A stretch of 64,000 nt of DNA from Prochlorococcus marinus str. MIT 9301 (GTDB taxonomy: Bacteria; Cyanobacteriota; Cyanobacteriia; PCC-6307; Cyanobiaceae): positions 1,116,001 through 1,180,000 of the forward strand of contig NC_009091.1 of NCBI RefSeq assembly GCF_000015965.1, read 5' to 3'. A program made the position numbers and the translations under genes. The notes beneath the pieces are model-generated. The model saw only the letters and a program-made list of their open reading frames with translations. It was not told where the DNA came from and made no database searches. The stretch's first letter is position 1. Each line of letters begins with the position of its first letter. Positions 8,972 to 18,014 of this stretch are shown in pieces.

Positions 8972-9624
8972 TTAATTATCTGGACTGCCTTGATGTAGTC
9001 TTCTTTATTAAGTTTTTTGAGTACATCTAATCCTTTTATAATTTTTCCAAAAATTGAATATCTTCCATCTAATTCTGGGATATTAGTTGTTACAAAGAAA
9101 AATTCAGTTGATGAAGACTTATTGTTAAAGCTCTTGACCATAGCAATTGAACCATTCTCAAAAGTATTAACTAAATTTTCAATTTCGTTAGGATTTTTTA
9201 TTTGATAGTTATATCTTGGTTTACTTTCTTCTTTAAATTTTATTTCTAAAGGTATTGATAGACTTGTCTTTTTCAGGTTTTGATTTCCTTCAAAATAAAA
9301 TTTATTTTTTGGATTAACACCGCCGTGTACAAATCTTATTTGGGTAAAATTTATTATTTTATAAAATTTTTGATTTACGTAAATATCATTGTCTATGTTT
9401 TCCAGAAAGTTTGACACTGTTACTGGGTTATCTTTACCAAATAATTCAACCTCAAAATCACCTTTTGTAGTTTTAAAATTAACTACTTTATTACTCTGAA
9501 TACAACTAAATCTAAGTTTTTGGCAATAATAAGTTGAATCAACCTTATTTTTATAACTACAAGCTTGAAACAAAAACAGAACCTGTATAAAAAATAATAT
9601 TCTTAATAAATATTTTTTTTTTAT
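8968..9624 (-). CDS. Cyclophilin-type peptidyl-prolyl isomerase, probable lipoprotein; apparent ATA start
   Basis: Cyclophilin-like domain ([17 protein letters not shown], later [23 protein letters not shown]). The first usual start codon is TTG at 9573, but the frame stays open upstream and encodes three lysines, a hydrophobic helix and a lipobox-like LFQAC (Cys22 counted from an ATA at 9624). A GGAGG ribosome-binding site lies seven bases before that ATA. I therefore place the start at 9624, giving 218 aa with a lipoprotein signal; starting at TTG would lose it. The ATA overlaps the TAA stop of ycf4. The isomerase probably acts in the periplasm or thylakoid lumen on proline-containing proteins. 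Confidence 0.75.
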   Translation of the reverse strand: MKKKYLLRILFFIQVLFLFQACSYKNKVDSTYYCQKLRFSCIQSNKVVNFKTTKGDFEVELFGKDNPVTVSNFLENIDNDIYVNQKFYKIINFTQIRFVHGGVNPKNKFYFEGNQNLKKTSLSIPLEIKFKEESKPRYNYQIKNPNEIENLVNTFENGSIAMVKSFNNKSSSTEFFFVTTNIPELDGRYSIFGKIIKGLDVLKKLNKEDYIKAVQIIN

Positions 9625-10178
9625 TTTAAGCCCTCCAAATTAACATCCAAAAATTTAGCCAGACGAGCCCCCTCCTCTTCAACTTGAAGAAGTGGTTTGA
9701 GTTCACCTGCTCCGCTTAAAGGGAGAGGTTTTTTTCTTCCTTTTAATACTAATGCAATTCTTCTTCTAGGATTAAATCCCTCACTTATATCTAACTTGAC
9801 CGATTTAATTTCATCAAAATTTAATTTAACTTCAATATCTTTGAATAATCCTTTTCTTCTTATTTCTATAGATTTTGATGATTTATCAAAATAATTACTT
9901 CCTGAACCAAAGTTTATGTAAACCAAATACCACAAGTAAAAATTTAATAAGTTGGCTATTACTCCATATGCTCCCATTATTATTCCTTGAGGGATAAACA
10001 ATAAAGTTGAAGGATTTCCTAGAGGTAATAAATCCCTTCCTGTGTAGCTAGATATAGAGGCCAAAAGAAAACCAATACCTCCTATAGTTAGCATTCCTCC
10101 AATAATGTAATTTGAAATTTTTCTTGATCCACCAATTTTTTGTTCGATTTTATCGAAAGACTTGAGGTCTGAATTCAT
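9621..10178 (-). CDS. ycf4: Photosystem I assembly protein Ycf4
   Basis: 185-aa thylakoid membrane protein. Two hydrophobic hairpin helices occupy residues ~25-100 (IGGMLTIGGIGFLLASISSY, then the GIIMGAYGVIANLLNFYLWY segment). A soluble C-terminal domain carries the EIRRKGLFKDIEVKLNFDEI and RRRIALVLKGRKKPLPLSG motifs of Ycf4. It is a scaffold for photosystem I assembly. Its stop codon TAA provides the first bases of the probable start of the following cyclophilin gene. Confidence 0.95.
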   Translation of the reverse strand: MNSDLKSFDKIEQKIGGSRKISNYIIGGMLTIGGIGFLLASISSYTGRDLLPLGNPSTLLFIPQGIIMGAYGVIANLLNFYLWYLVYINFGSGSNYFDKSSKSIEIRRKGLFKDIEVKLNFDEIKSVKLDISEGFNPRRRIALVLKGRKKPLPLSGAGELKPLLQVEEEGARLAKFLDVNLEGLK

Positions 10179-10361
10179 TTTTATCCCTTTTTTAGAGCCT
10201 AATTCAGATAATTTAACAAATTAAGGGAGTATTCTTACCTAATTTTTAATAAAAAAGTCAGGAAAGCTTTACAAGGCATTTCAGATATACAGATATTTCC
10301 CCACATTACTCTCAATCTTTGTTACAGTCACTGCGTATCCCGAAGCTAAAAACGATTTCTC

Positions 10362-11438
10362 ATGACGATCGCAGTTGGTAGCGCCCCACAAAGAGGATGG
10401 TTTGATGTCCTCGATGATTGGTTGAAGCGCGACCGCTTTGTATTTATTGGTTGGTCCGGACTACTTCTACTTCCTTGTGCATACCTTGCTATAGGTGGTT
10501 GGTTTGTCGGAACAACATTTGTTACCTCTTGGTACACACACGGAGTTGCAAGTTCATACCTTGAAGGTTGTAACTTCTTAACAGCAGCTGTAAGCACCCC
10601 TGGTGATGCCATGGGACACAGTCTTCTATTTTTATGGGGTCCTGAAGCCCAAGGTAGTTTCGTAAGATGGCTACAACTTGGTGGTCTTTGGAACTTCGTT
10701 GCATTACATGGAGTATTTGGCCTAATTGGTTTTATGCTTCGTCAGTTTGAAATTGCTGGCCTTGTTGGAATTAGACCATACAACGCACTAGCTTTCTCAG
10801 CAGTAATTGCAGTATTCACAAGTATTTTCCTTATTTATCCTTTAGGACAGCATAGTTGGTTCTTCGCACCTTCATTCGGTGTTGCAGCAATCTTCCGTTA
10901 CATCCTATTCATTCAAGGTTTTCACAATATCACTTTAAACCCATTCCATATGATGGGAGTTGCTGGAATTCTTGGTGGTGCTCTACTTTGCGCTATTCAT
11001 GGAGCTACAGTTCAAAATACTTTGTATGAAGATACAAGTATTTACACAGATGGTAAGGTTCAAAGTTCAACATTTAGAGCTTTTGATCCAACTCAAGAAG
11101 AAGAAACCTATTCAATGATTACAGCGAATAGATTTTGGAGTCAAATCTTCGGTATTGCTTTCTCAAACAAGCGTTTCTTACATTTCTTGATGCTATTTGT
11201 ACCTGTTATGGGTATGTGGACATCTTCTATTGGTATTGTCGGCTTAGCACTAAACTTGAGAGCTTATGACTTCGTAAGCCAAGAAATTCGTGCAGCAGAA
11301 GATCCAGAATTTGAAACTTTCTATACAAAAAATATACTTTTGAACGAAGGTATGCGAGCATGGATGTCTTCTGTGGATCAACCACACGAAAACTTTGTAT
11401 TCCCTGAGGAGGTTCTTCCACGTGGAAACGCCCTTTAA
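10362..11438 (+). CDS. psbD: Photosystem II D2 reaction-centre protein
   Basis: 358 aa, start [20 protein letters not shown] as in other marine picocyanobacteria. Five transmembrane helices; the chlorophyll and iron histidines are present, for example in [18 protein letters not shown] and [19 protein letters not shown]2 pairs with D1 in the photosystem II core and holds the QA quinone. The 183-base gap upstream, opposite ycf4, should contain its promoter. The 3' end overlaps psbC, the universal arrangement. Confidence 0.99.
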   Translation: MTIAVGSAPQRGWFDVLDDWLKRDRFVFIGWSGLLLLPCAYLAIGGWFVGTTFVTSWYTHGVASSYLEGCNFLTAAVSTPGDAMGHSLLFLWGPEAQGSFVRWLQLGGLWNFVALHGVFGLIGFMLRQFEIAGLVGIRPYNALAFSAVIAVFTSIFLIYPLGQHSWFFAPSFGVAAIFRYILFIQGFHNITLNPFHMMGVAGILGGALLCAIHGATVQNTLYEDTSIYTDGKVQSSTFRAFDPTQEEETYSMITANRFWSQIFGIAFSNKRFLHFLMLFVPVMGMWTSSIGIVGLALNLRAYDFVSQEIRAAEDPEFETFYTKNILLNEGMRAWMSSVDQPHENFVFPEEVLPRGNAL

Positions 11439-12804
11439 TAATTTATTAAGAGCTCCAAACCAAAGTATTGAGGAAACTGGTTATGCCTGGTATGTAGGCA
11501 ACGCTAGATTAATCAATTTATCTGGACGTTTATTAGGAGCTCACATTGCTCACTCTGGACTAATAGTCTTTTGGGCGGGAGCAATGATGCTCTTTGAGGT
11601 TAATCACTTTACTTTTGATAAACCAATGTGGGAGCAAGGTTTAATCTGTATGCCACACGTCGCGATGTTTGGCTATGGAATAGGCCCTGGTGGTGAAGTT
11701 ACTGATATCATGCCTTTCTTCCAGGCAGGCGTGGTTCACTTAATAGCTTCTGCTGTTCTTGGTTTTGGTGGTATTTATCACTCATTAGCAGGTCCAGAAA
11801 AACTCGAAGAAGATTTTCCATTTTTCTCCACCGACTGGAGAGACAAAAACCAAATGACAAATATCCTTGGATATCATTTGATTGTTTTAGGTGTAGGTGC
11901 GTTAGCATGGTCAGTTAACTGGTGTTTTATTGGCGGTGCATATGATACATGGGCACCAGGCGGTGGTGAAGTCAGACTTGTTAACCCAACTTTAGATCCA
12001 AGAGTTATTCTTGGTTATTTATTCAGATCTCCATGGGGAGGAGCTGGATCAATAATCGGCGTTAACTCCATAGAAGATATTGTTGGTGGTCACGTTTATG
12101 TTGGAATTACTGCAATTATCGGTGGAATATTCCATATCTTTACCAAACCTTTTGGATGGGCAAGAAGAGCATTTATCTGGAATGGTGAAGGCTTATTAAG
12201 TTATGCACTTGGTGGAATTTGTGTAGCAAGTTTTATTGCTTCAACATTCATCTGGTTTAACAACACTGCTTACCCTTCAGAATTCTACGGTCCAACTAAT
12301 GCTGAAGCATCACAGGCTCAAAGTTTTACTTTCCTTGTGAGAGATCAAAGAATTGGAGCTAATGTAGGTTCAACAATGGGACCAACAGGTCTAGGTAAGT
12401 ATCTCATGAGATCTCCTACTGGTGAAATTATATTTGGTGGTGAAACAATGAGATTTTGGGATTTCAGAGGTCCATGGTTAGAGCCTTTAAGAGGTCCTAA
12501 CGGATTGAGCCTTGAGAAAATCCAAAATGATATTCAGCCTTGGCAGGTAAGAAGAGCCGCTGAATATATGACTCATGCTCCTAACGCTTCTATCAACTCT
12601 GTTGGTGGAATTATTACAGAGCCAAATGCTGTTAACTTCGTTAACCTTAGACAGTGGTTAGCTGCAGCTCAATTCTTCCTAGGATGGTTTACATTCATTG
12701 GTCACCTTTGGCATGCTGGACGTGCTAGAGCAGCCGCTGCTGGTTTCGAAAAAGGAATCGACAGAAAGAGTGAACCGGCTCTAGAAATGCCTGATTTAGA
12801 TTAA
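11422..12804 (+). CDS. psbC: Photosystem II core antenna CP43
   Basis: 460-aa six-helix chlorophyll-binding protein of photosystem II. I choose the GTG at 11422 ([12 protein letters not shown]), 17 bases inside psbD, because GAGGAGG lies nine bases upstream within the psbD coding sequence and CP43 normally starts with an internal GTG in psbD. The large lumenal loop includes [20 protein letters not shown], the segment whose Glu and Arg contact the oxygen-evolving cluster. A strong terminator follows at 12826. Confidence 0.98.
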   Translation: METPFNNLLRAPNQSIEETGYAWYVGNARLINLSGRLLGAHIAHSGLIVFWAGAMMLFEVNHFTFDKPMWEQGLICMPHVAMFGYGIGPGGEVTDIMPFFQAGVVHLIASAVLGFGGIYHSLAGPEKLEEDFPFFSTDWRDKNQMTNILGYHLIVLGVGALAWSVNWCFIGGAYDTWAPGGGEVRLVNPTLDPRVILGYLFRSPWGGAGSIIGVNSIEDIVGGHVYVGITAIIGGIFHIFTKPFGWARRAFIWNGEGLLSYALGGICVASFIASTFIWFNNTAYPSEFYGPTNAEASQAQSFTFLVRDQRIGANVGSTMGPTGLGKYLMRSPTGEIIFGGETMRFWDFRGPWLEPLRGPNGLSLEKIQNDIQPWQVRRAAEYMTHAPNASINSVGGIITEPNAVNFVNLRQWLAAAQFFLGWFTFIGHLWHAGRARAAAAGFEKGIDRKSEPALEMPDLD

Positions 12805-12825
12805 TTTCTATCTCAACTAAAAAAG

Positions 12826-12852
12826 CCCTATCTTTAGATAGGGTTTTTTTTT
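12826..12852. terminator. Rho-independent terminator between psbC and maf, bidirectional
   Basis: An inverted repeat CCCTATCT/AGATAGGG (12826-12843) is followed by a run of T on the plus strand and preceded by a run of A. It can therefore end the psbDC transcript and, on the minus strand, the maf transcript. Confidence 0.85.
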
Positions 12853-12863
12853 GCTCAATTTTA

Positions 12864-13475
12864 TTATCTATATAAGTTTTTTCTGAGCCATGGCAAACTT
12901 AAACCCATTACATTACTGAAACAACCCTCTATTTTTTCTATATATTTACCTCCTATACCTTCCAAGGCAAATCCTCCTGCACAATATAAAGGTTCATTTG
13001 TATCTACATAACTCTTGATTTCCCAATCTTCCAAATTAGAAAAATAAACTCTTGAACTTACTGTTTTTTTTATTATTTCAGTGATTTTAAAAATTTTGGA
13101 AGTTGAATCAAAATTCCCAATTATTAGAGTATGACCAGTATGTAAAAATCCAAATTCTCCAGACATTTTTTTCCATCTAATAAATGCTTCCTCTTTATTA
13201 GATGGTTTCCCATAAGCTTCACCTTTAAATTCAAAAATTGAATCGCACCCAAGTATTTCCAAAGGACCATGATTCAATTCTTCGGGCAATGATAAGTTCT
13301 GAATATTTTCAGATAAACTATTAGCCTTTTGAAAAGATAATTCCAAAGCTAAATTAAATATATTCTTTTCTTGGATAGTAGTTTCGTCAAAGTCACTTGA
13401 TATTTGGAAAAATTCGATTTGACAATTTTCTAGTAATTTCTTTCTAGATTGAGAAGCAGAGGCTAGAATTAACAC
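12864..13475 (-). CDS. maf: Maf-family nucleoside triphosphate pyrophosphatase
   Basis: 203 aa. The start [17 protein letters not shown] is the Maf signature (SASxxR+xLL), with SSDFDETTI, the [16 protein letters not shown] segment and [20 protein letters not shown] near the end. Maf proteins hydrolyse non-canonical or methylated NTPs and are linked to septum arrest and housecleaning. The usual ADT(V/I) metal-site motif is replaced by GCDS, a modest deviation. Divergent from cobQ with a 66-base gap. Confidence 0.88.
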   Translation of the reverse strand: MLILASASQSRKKLLENCQIEFFQISSDFDETTIQEKNIFNLALELSFQKANSLSENIQNLSLPEELNHGPLEILGCDSIFEFKGEAYGKPSNKEEAFIRWKKMSGEFGFLHTGHTLIIGNFDSTSKIFKITEIIKKTVSSRVYFSNLEDWEIKSYVDTNEPLYCAGGFALEGIGGKYIEKIEGCFSNVMGLSLPWLRKNLYR

Positions 13476-13541
13476 AAATTTTTTACCAAATTATAATTCA
13501 ATTTAATAATTAATAAATTTTAAAATTAATATAAATTACTA

Positions 13542-15071
13542 ATGGAATTAGAGGCAAAATTACATGAAATAAAGAAACCAATAATGGTCCTAGGTACTTC
13601 CAGTGGAGCAGGAAAATCATTAACAGTTACTGCTATTTGTAGGATTCTTAAAAACTTAGGCGAAGAACCAATCCCTTTTAAAGGACAAAATATGAGCAAC
13701 AACGCTTGGGTTGATTGGGAAGGTGGAGAAATGGCATATTCACAAGCACTTCAGGCTTTTGCTTGTGGTATTAATCCCGCTGCAGAGATGAATCCCATTT
13801 TATTAAAACCACAAGGAAACTCAATAAGCGAGGTGATTCACCTTGGCAAAAGCATAGGGACCACCACTGCAAAAAATTACTATAAGGATTGGTTTACTCC
13901 AGGTTGGGAAGTAATTAAAAAAAGTTTAAAGTCTATTTACGAAGGAAATCCGAATTGCCGTTTAATTATCGAAGGGGCTGGAAGTCCGGTAGAGATGAAT
14001 TTAATTCATAGAGATCTGACTAATTTAAGAGTTGCTAAATATTTAAATGCAAATTGCATTTTGGTTACTGATATTGAAAGGGGAGGCGTATTTGCACAAA
14101 TAATTGGTACTCTTGAATTAATGAAGCCTGAAGAAAAGAAGCTTATTAAGGGAATTATTATAAATAGATTCAGAGGAGACCTTTCATTATTTGAAGATGG
14201 GAAGAAATGGATAGAGAATAAGACTCAAATCCCTGTTGTTGGAATTATTCCATGGTTAAATGATTCATTTCCCCCAGAGGACTCTTTAGATTTAATAGAA
14301 AAAAAATCACTTTCTAAAAATCCTGAAATCAAAGTTGGAATTATAAAATTACCATCTATTAGTAACTTCTCGGATTTTGATCCACTAGAAAATGAAGAAA
14401 CGATATTTATTGAATGGATTAGAAAATCACAAAATCTAAGTAAGTATGACTTCATCATTCTGCCGGGAAGTAAACAAACGATTAAAGATCAAATATTTCT
14501 TGAAAATTCTGGTTTATCTAAGGATATAAGGGACTATTCAAAAAACAAAGGAAATATTGTTGGAATATGTGGAGGCTTACAAATGTTAGGGACTACACTT
14601 GAAGATCCATATTTTAAAGAGGGTTCCAAAAATTATTCTGAACAAAAAATTAAAGGTATTGGATTACTACCCTTAAAAACGACTTTCTTTAAAAAAAAAT
14701 TAACACGTCAAATTAAATCTAAATCTATATGGCCGTGCCAATCAGAAATTAATGGATTTGAAATTCATAATGGTCAAACTGTATTAGATGAAATCCAAAG
14801 TTCATTAAAGATTAATCCAATTTTTGAAGATTCAGATCTTGGTTGGTATAAAGAAAATAATAAAGGAGGAACTATTGCAGGAACATATATTCATGGAATC
14901 TTTGAAAATGACAGTTGGAGAGAGCATTATATTAATTTAATAAGGAAGAGTAAAAATCTACCAACATTAAACAAAAAATCAATATCTTATAAAGAGAAGA
15001 GACAATTCATTATTGATAATCTTGCGAATGAATTCCACAAACATTTAAATCTCAAATCATTTTTAAGTTGA
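13542..15071 (+). CDS. cobQ: Cobyric acid synthase
   Basis: 509-aa glutamine-dependent amidase of cobalamin (pseudocobalamin in marine cyanobacteria) synthesis; it amidates four carboxyls of adenosyl-cobyrinic a,c-diamide. The N-terminal ATPase domain has the P-loop GTSSGAGKSLTVTA. The C-terminal class I amidotransferase domain has the Cys nucleophile in GICGGLQMLG and the His in GTYIHGIF. No cobalamin riboswitch is visible upstream. Its TGA overlaps the start of the ferredoxin-like gene. Confidence 0.96.
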   Translation: MELEAKLHEIKKPIMVLGTSSGAGKSLTVTAICRILKNLGEEPIPFKGQNMSNNAWVDWEGGEMAYSQALQAFACGINPAAEMNPILLKPQGNSISEVIHLGKSIGTTTAKNYYKDWFTPGWEVIKKSLKSIYEGNPNCRLIIEGAGSPVEMNLIHRDLTNLRVAKYLNANCILVTDIERGGVFAQIIGTLELMKPEEKKLIKGIIINRFRGDLSLFEDGKKWIENKTQIPVVGIIPWLNDSFPPEDSLDLIEKKSLSKNPEIKVGIIKLPSISNFSDFDPLENEETIFIEWIRKSQNLSKYDFIILPGSKQTIKDQIFLENSGLSKDIRDYSKNKGNIVGICGGLQMLGTTLEDPYFKEGSKNYSEQKIKGIGLLPLKTTFFKKKLTRQIKSKSIWPCQSEINGFEIHNGQTVLDEIQSSLKINPIFEDSDLGWYKENNKGGTIAGTYIHGIFENDSWREHYINLIRKSKNLPTLNKKSISYKEKRQFIIDNLANEFHKHLNLKSFLS

Positions 15072-15322
15072 AAGAAACAAAAAATACAAAAGTAATATGG
15101 CCAAACAATAAAGAAACCTTTGTTTCAGATGGTGATAACTGGTTTTCTTCTGCTAAAAAAGCAGGTTTAGAAATCCCTTCTGGCTGCCTCACAGGGAGTT
15201 GTGGAGCCTGTGAAATTGATGTAAACGGTGTAACAGTAAGGGCTTGTATAAGTGAAATTAAAAATAATAAAAAATGTACGTTACGGGTTTCTTTAACTAC
15301 AGACCCCTTTTGGGAAAAATAA
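15068..15322 (+). CDS. Plant-type 2Fe-2S ferredoxin-like protein
   Basis: 84 aa starting at a TTG (TTGA overlap with the cobQ stop). The cluster motif is present: GCLTGSCGACEID (C-X4-C-X2-C) and a final Cys in VRACIS, so all four ligands of a [2Fe-2S] centre are there. It is shorter than photosynthetic PetF and lacks the acidic body of that protein, so it is probably a specialised electron carrier. Coupling to cobQ may be chance or may reflect a reductive step in corrin metabolism; that is inference. Confidence 0.85.
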   Translation: MKETKNTKVIWPNNKETFVSDGDNWFSSAKKAGLEIPSGCLTGSCGACEIDVNGVTVRACISEIKNNKKCTLRVSLTTDPFWEK

Positions 15323-15328
15323 ATTTCA

Positions 15329-15877
15329 CTAAACATTACCTATTATTAGATAAAGGAAAACATAGTAAAAAAATGATCCAAAAAATGTGTTTATTAGAAT
15401 AACCTTATTTTTGATTTTTGACGAGGCAATAATATAGCTCCCCAAAACATGAGGTAGGATGGGGAAAGATCTAATGATTAAAATATAAAAAGATCTAAAA
15501 GTAATATTGTCAAAAAATTTATAAAGATTATTCTTTTCTGGTCTTTTTAAAAATAATATATTTCTAGAAAATTTAAATTTAATTTTCCTCAAAATAAGAA
15601 CTTGAATTACACTTAAAATCGTTAAAGCAGGAGAAAATAATAAAATATAAATAAACCCAAAAACTTTTAATAATATAAAGTCAAAAATAATTGATAATGG
15701 GATGCCTAAAAATATAAAAACTATATTTAAAGCAATCAAATATTTGTATTGAATATTATTAAATAGTAACTCAAGATCATAGTTATACTTGAATATCAGA
15801 GCAAGAAAATAAACCCCTAAATATGTGTAAAATATTTTAAAAATTGCTGATTTAAAATTTAAACCTTTTCTATTCAT
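15329..15877 (-). CDS. Integral membrane protein, TVP38/DedA-like
   Basis: 182-aa very hydrophobic protein with about five membrane segments. The segment IIRSFPILPHVLGSYIIASSKI followed by a G.FF stretch resembles the 'R.iPilP....nylaG.s.i....f...t..G' core of the TVP38/TMEM64 (SNARE-associated/DedA) family. These proteins are implicated in lipid or proton-linked transport. The match is by eye to a short motif, so the family call is moderate. Converges on the ferredoxin-like gene with a six-base gap. Confidence 0.6.
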   Translation of the reverse strand: MNRKGLNFKSAIFKIFYTYLGVYFLALIFKYNYDLELLFNNIQYKYLIALNIVFIFLGIPLSIIFDFILLKVFGFIYILLFSPALTILSVIQVLILRKIKFKFSRNILFLKRPEKNNLYKFFDNITFRSFYILIIRSFPILPHVLGSYIIASSKIKNKVILINTFFGSFFYYVFLYLIIGNV

Positions 15878-16067
15878 ATAAGATGAAGATTACAAATGGT
15901 TATCAAAACAGAAAGGGTGAAATCACATCTTATACTTCTTTGACTATTATAGAACCAAATTGGAAATATTTAGACAGGCACTCATTTTGTGCAACATCAA
16001 ATTTTTGGTATTTATAGGGAATACTGGTGAAGACGCAGGAAAGTAAAGATAAGCAAAGAATTTGCAT
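15878..16067. other. Intergenic stretch left of the Yfr2 RNA
   Basis: Part of a 496-base gap without a convincing protein gene. A 44-codon open frame at 15883-16017 (plus) is present but has no clear ribosome-binding site or recognisable product. No repeats or tRNA seen. Confidence 0.4.
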
Positions 16068-16091
16068 AAAAAAAACCCCAAATAATGGGGT
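16068..16091 (-). terminator. Terminator of the Yfr2-like RNA
   Basis: ACCCCA/TGGGGT inverted repeat (16075-16091) with a five-base loop, followed on the minus strand by eight T. It forms the 3' end of the small RNA. Confidence 0.85.
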
Positions 16092-16155
16092 CTTATGTAG
16101 CTTTACAAAATTAAGTGTTTCCTTGTTTCCACTTTTTTGAGTAAAACATCTCCTT
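16068..16155 (-). ncRNA. yfr2: Yfr2-family small RNA
   Basis: On the minus strand a stem AAGTG/CACTT (16113-16117 with 16130-16134) presents a loop reading GAAACAAGGAAA, so that GGAAACA occurs twice in tandem. This repeated GGAAACA in an exposed loop is the hallmark of the cyanobacterial Yfr2 family. The RNA ends in a perfect terminator, and a TAAATT -10-like box at 16162-16167 would start it near 16155, giving about 88 nt, the usual Yfr2 size. The 5' end is inferred. Family members are abundant regulatory RNAs whose targets are only partly known. Confidence 0.8.
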
Positions 16156-16373
16156 CACACAAATTTAACATATGTCATTTAATTCTTTTTCGTGGCAGGC
16201 CTGAATGGAATGTTACTTAACTGTCACATATGCCAATTCCCCATTTCTGGATATCAAAAATAAAGAAAAACCTAATACAGAGAAGGGGGGATTATAAGAG
16301 ATTGAAGTGTGAAGAGTTTTCTGAGTTTTGTAAATTACTGAGTAAAGATATCAAATTTTTACAGTATTAATTA
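16156..16373. other. Intergenic stretch right of the Yfr2 RNA
   Basis: About 218 bases between the RNA start and the 3' end of the gene at 16374. It contains the probable -10 element of the RNA (16162-16167) and otherwise nothing I can support. Confidence 0.4.
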
Positions 16374-16568
16374 CTAATTCTTTTCCCAAAATAGATAAAG
16401 ATTTGAAAACTGGTTTTTAGTATCTACTATTGCAATACTTGTTGAGATCAACTTCCATCCTGCAGAATTGCGTTTTTTCATAATTGCTGCAAGTTCATTT
16501 TCTTGTCTTTGAGTATTTGTATTTCCAACTGCGTAATATATATCAAGATCATTTTCTACTTTTGCCAT
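16374..16568 (-). CDS. Small conserved hypothetical protein (DUF4177-like)
   Basis: 64 aa: MAKVENDLDIYYAVGN, then QENELAAIMKKRNSAGWKLIS and a C-terminal strand ending NLYLFWEKN. The pattern 'LN.....GW.li......' ending in an aromatic strand is like the small DUF4177 fold, but the similarity is weak. Cytosolic, no membrane segment. Function unknown. The Yfr2 RNA lies downstream on the same strand. Confidence 0.6.
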   Translation of the reverse strand: MAKVENDLDIYYAVGNTNTQRQENELAAIMKKRNSAGWKLISTSIAIVDTKNQFSNLYLFWEKN

Positions 16569-16661
16569 TTTTAAAGGTGATGCTTTATTCAGAGTTAATA
16601 TTACTCAATCTTTCATCATTATTGGGAAAGATTCGATAGGGTGGTCGAAAATAAGACTCAT

Positions 16662-16766
16662 ATGTTATTACCTTCACCCCAAATTGCGATTGCATTACTG
16701 CTTATAAGTATTGGGATAGTAGTTACTTTTGATATCAAAATTGATCTATTTAAAAGTAAAGAGTAA
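16662..16766 (+). CDS. Putative 34-aa single-helix membrane peptide
   Basis: A short frame starting MLLPSPQIAIALLLISIGIV and ending in a charged tail (DLFKSKE). It is one hydrophobic helix with a polar end, the layout of small thylakoid subunits, but it does not match PsbI/J/K/M/N/T, PsaM or PetN that I know. No strong ribosome-binding site is visible. Could be a real orphan membrane peptide or a chance frame. Confidence 0.35.
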   Translation: MLLPSPQIAIALLLISIGIVVTFDIKIDLFKSKE

Positions 16767-16828
16767 AAGAAAAAGGTTGGATATCTTGGAAAATATCTAC
16801 ATTAATCTGATCAAATAATTAATCTAAA

Positions 16829-17431
16829 TTAGATTAAGAATAAAAAACACCCTGCAATAAATCCACTTAAATGACCTAATAAACTTACCCCTGGCAAAAA
16901 AGAGAGCATCAAACCTATGAGGCATATTGTCTTTGACATTTTTTGAACTTCATAATTGGACTTAAAACCAATTTCTTTACCTAAAAAATATTTCTTTCCA
17001 TGAAAAGAAGTTAATAGTAAGAATCCAAAAAAAGCATAAATTATTCCACTAAATCCTAAAGCGGCATAATTCGGATATATATTAAAATAAGACAAGATCT
17101 TTTCGTAGACCCATAAAATAAAAAAATTTAAAAAAGAGCAAATTAAAATAAATTTCAAATAAAAAAATCTACTTTTAATTTCAAGTCTCATCAAAAAATA
17201 TCTAGTGATGATTATTCCACCAAGATTACTTAATAAATGATTTAAATCTGCATGAGTTAATATTGATGTAAAAATCCTATGGGGTTGATCACTAATTAAT
17301 CTTGGTACAAAGTAAAAATATTCTTTATCAATAACGCCAATTAAATCTGTAAAAATAAAAACTGAGATTAAAAAAAATCCAGTTACAAGATATTGCCAAT
17401 CATATTTTGATATTGAATTATAAAAAGGCAT
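16829..17431 (-). CDS. Rhomboid-family intramembrane serine protease
   Basis: 200-aa polytopic membrane protein. The rhomboid catalytic dyad is visible: Ser128 in GFSG and His187 in GHLSGF. The loop HADLNHLLSNLGG near residues 60-72 matches the conserved 'H....HL..N' region. It cleaves single-helix substrates inside the membrane; the substrate is not predictable from context. A CP12-like mini-gene lies just upstream on the same strand, separated by a terminator-like hairpin. Confidence 0.87.
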   Translation of the reverse strand: MPFYNSISKYDWQYLVTGFFLISVFIFTDLIGVIDKEYFYFVPRLISDQPHRIFTSILTHADLNHLLSNLGGIIITRYFLMRLEIKSRFFYLKFILICSFLNFFILWVYEKILSYFNIYPNYAALGFSGIIYAFFGFLLLTSFHGKKYFLGKEIGFKSNYEVQKMSKTICLIGLMLSFLPGVSLLGHLSGFIAGCFLFLI

Positions 17432-17467
17432 TTTTTAGTTTCAAATCAAAAAATTATCTTCTTAATA

Positions 17468-17493
17468 GAAAAAAAGAACCTGAAAAGGGTCTT
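17468..17493 (-). terminator. Terminator-like hairpin after the CP12-like mini-gene
   Basis: On the minus strand AGACC and GGT-TCT pair with one bulge and are followed by seven T. It lies about 27 bases beyond the stop codon of the small gene at 17520-17678. Confidence 0.5.
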
Positions 17494-17519
17494 TATTAAT
17501 ATCTTAATTTATATTGCCT

Positions 17520-17678
17520 TTAGTAAACTTTGCAATGAGAACTTGTTGGGTGGTCTATGCATTCCTTTTCCCAATAATCTTGTCTATGGTCATTAGGTAG
17601 TTCATAATTAAAATCATGCATTCTCCAAACATCTGAAGTTGCATTTCTAAGGGCAGTTAATGGAGTGGTGAGTCTCAT
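17520..17678 (-). CDS. Small CP12-tail-like protein
   Basis: 52 aa, MRLTTPLTALRNATSDVWRM at the start and ending ECIDHPTSSHCKVY. The tail has the spacing C-x3-P-x4-C-x2-Y (Cys40, Pro44, Cys49, Tyr52), which is the C-terminal GAPDH-binding motif of CP12. The N-terminal PRK-binding AWD..EE region of full CP12 is absent. A good ribosome-binding site (TAGGAG, five bases before ATG) and a downstream terminator support a real gene. A role in redox control of a Calvin-cycle enzyme, or a CP12 competitor, is inference. Confidence 0.65.
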   Translation of the reverse strand: MRLTTPLTALRNATSDVWRMHDFNYELPNDHRQDYWEKECIDHPTSSHCKVY

Positions 17679-18014
17679 AAAAACTCCTAGATCTCTACCA
17701 CTTAATTATCCTCCTATTCAATTAAAATTAATAGAGTATTAATACCCTAGTATTAGCGCTTTATGGTTGTCGCGATTATCTTTTTTCATTAAGTACAATA
17801 AGAAATGTTCAGAATTCAAAAAACCTTATCCAATTTGTAGACAATTAGGAGCATAAGACTCGTAAAGGGAATTTATTTGCTCTCTTATTTTTTTTAATTT
17901 TATTAGAACTTTTTGTTAAAGAATTAAAATTATAAGGTAAAAAAAACTCTTTTTTATTAAAAGGATAATGATTAAAATCTCTTTAGATGATTTCAAAAAG
18001 TATGTAAATAAAAT
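17679..18014. other. 336-base intergenic region with a palindromic element
   Basis: Holds promoters for the minus-strand mini-gene at 17678 and the plus-strand pair at 18015. A perfect palindrome GTATTAATAC lies at 17736-17745 and overlaps a TAATAC/GTATTA inverted repeat at 17740-17755. A 16-codon frame at 17968 ends in an ATGA overlap with the next gene. No longer gene seen. Confidence 0.5.

Noticed and set aside
11395-11421. TTG start giving psbC nine extra residues
   Set aside because: The GTG at 11422 has a strong GAGGAGG site and matches the known CP43 start.
15883-16017. 44-codon plus-strand frame next to the TVP38-like gene
   Set aside because: No ribosome-binding site, no recognisable motif, and it starts only five bases from a divergent gene start.
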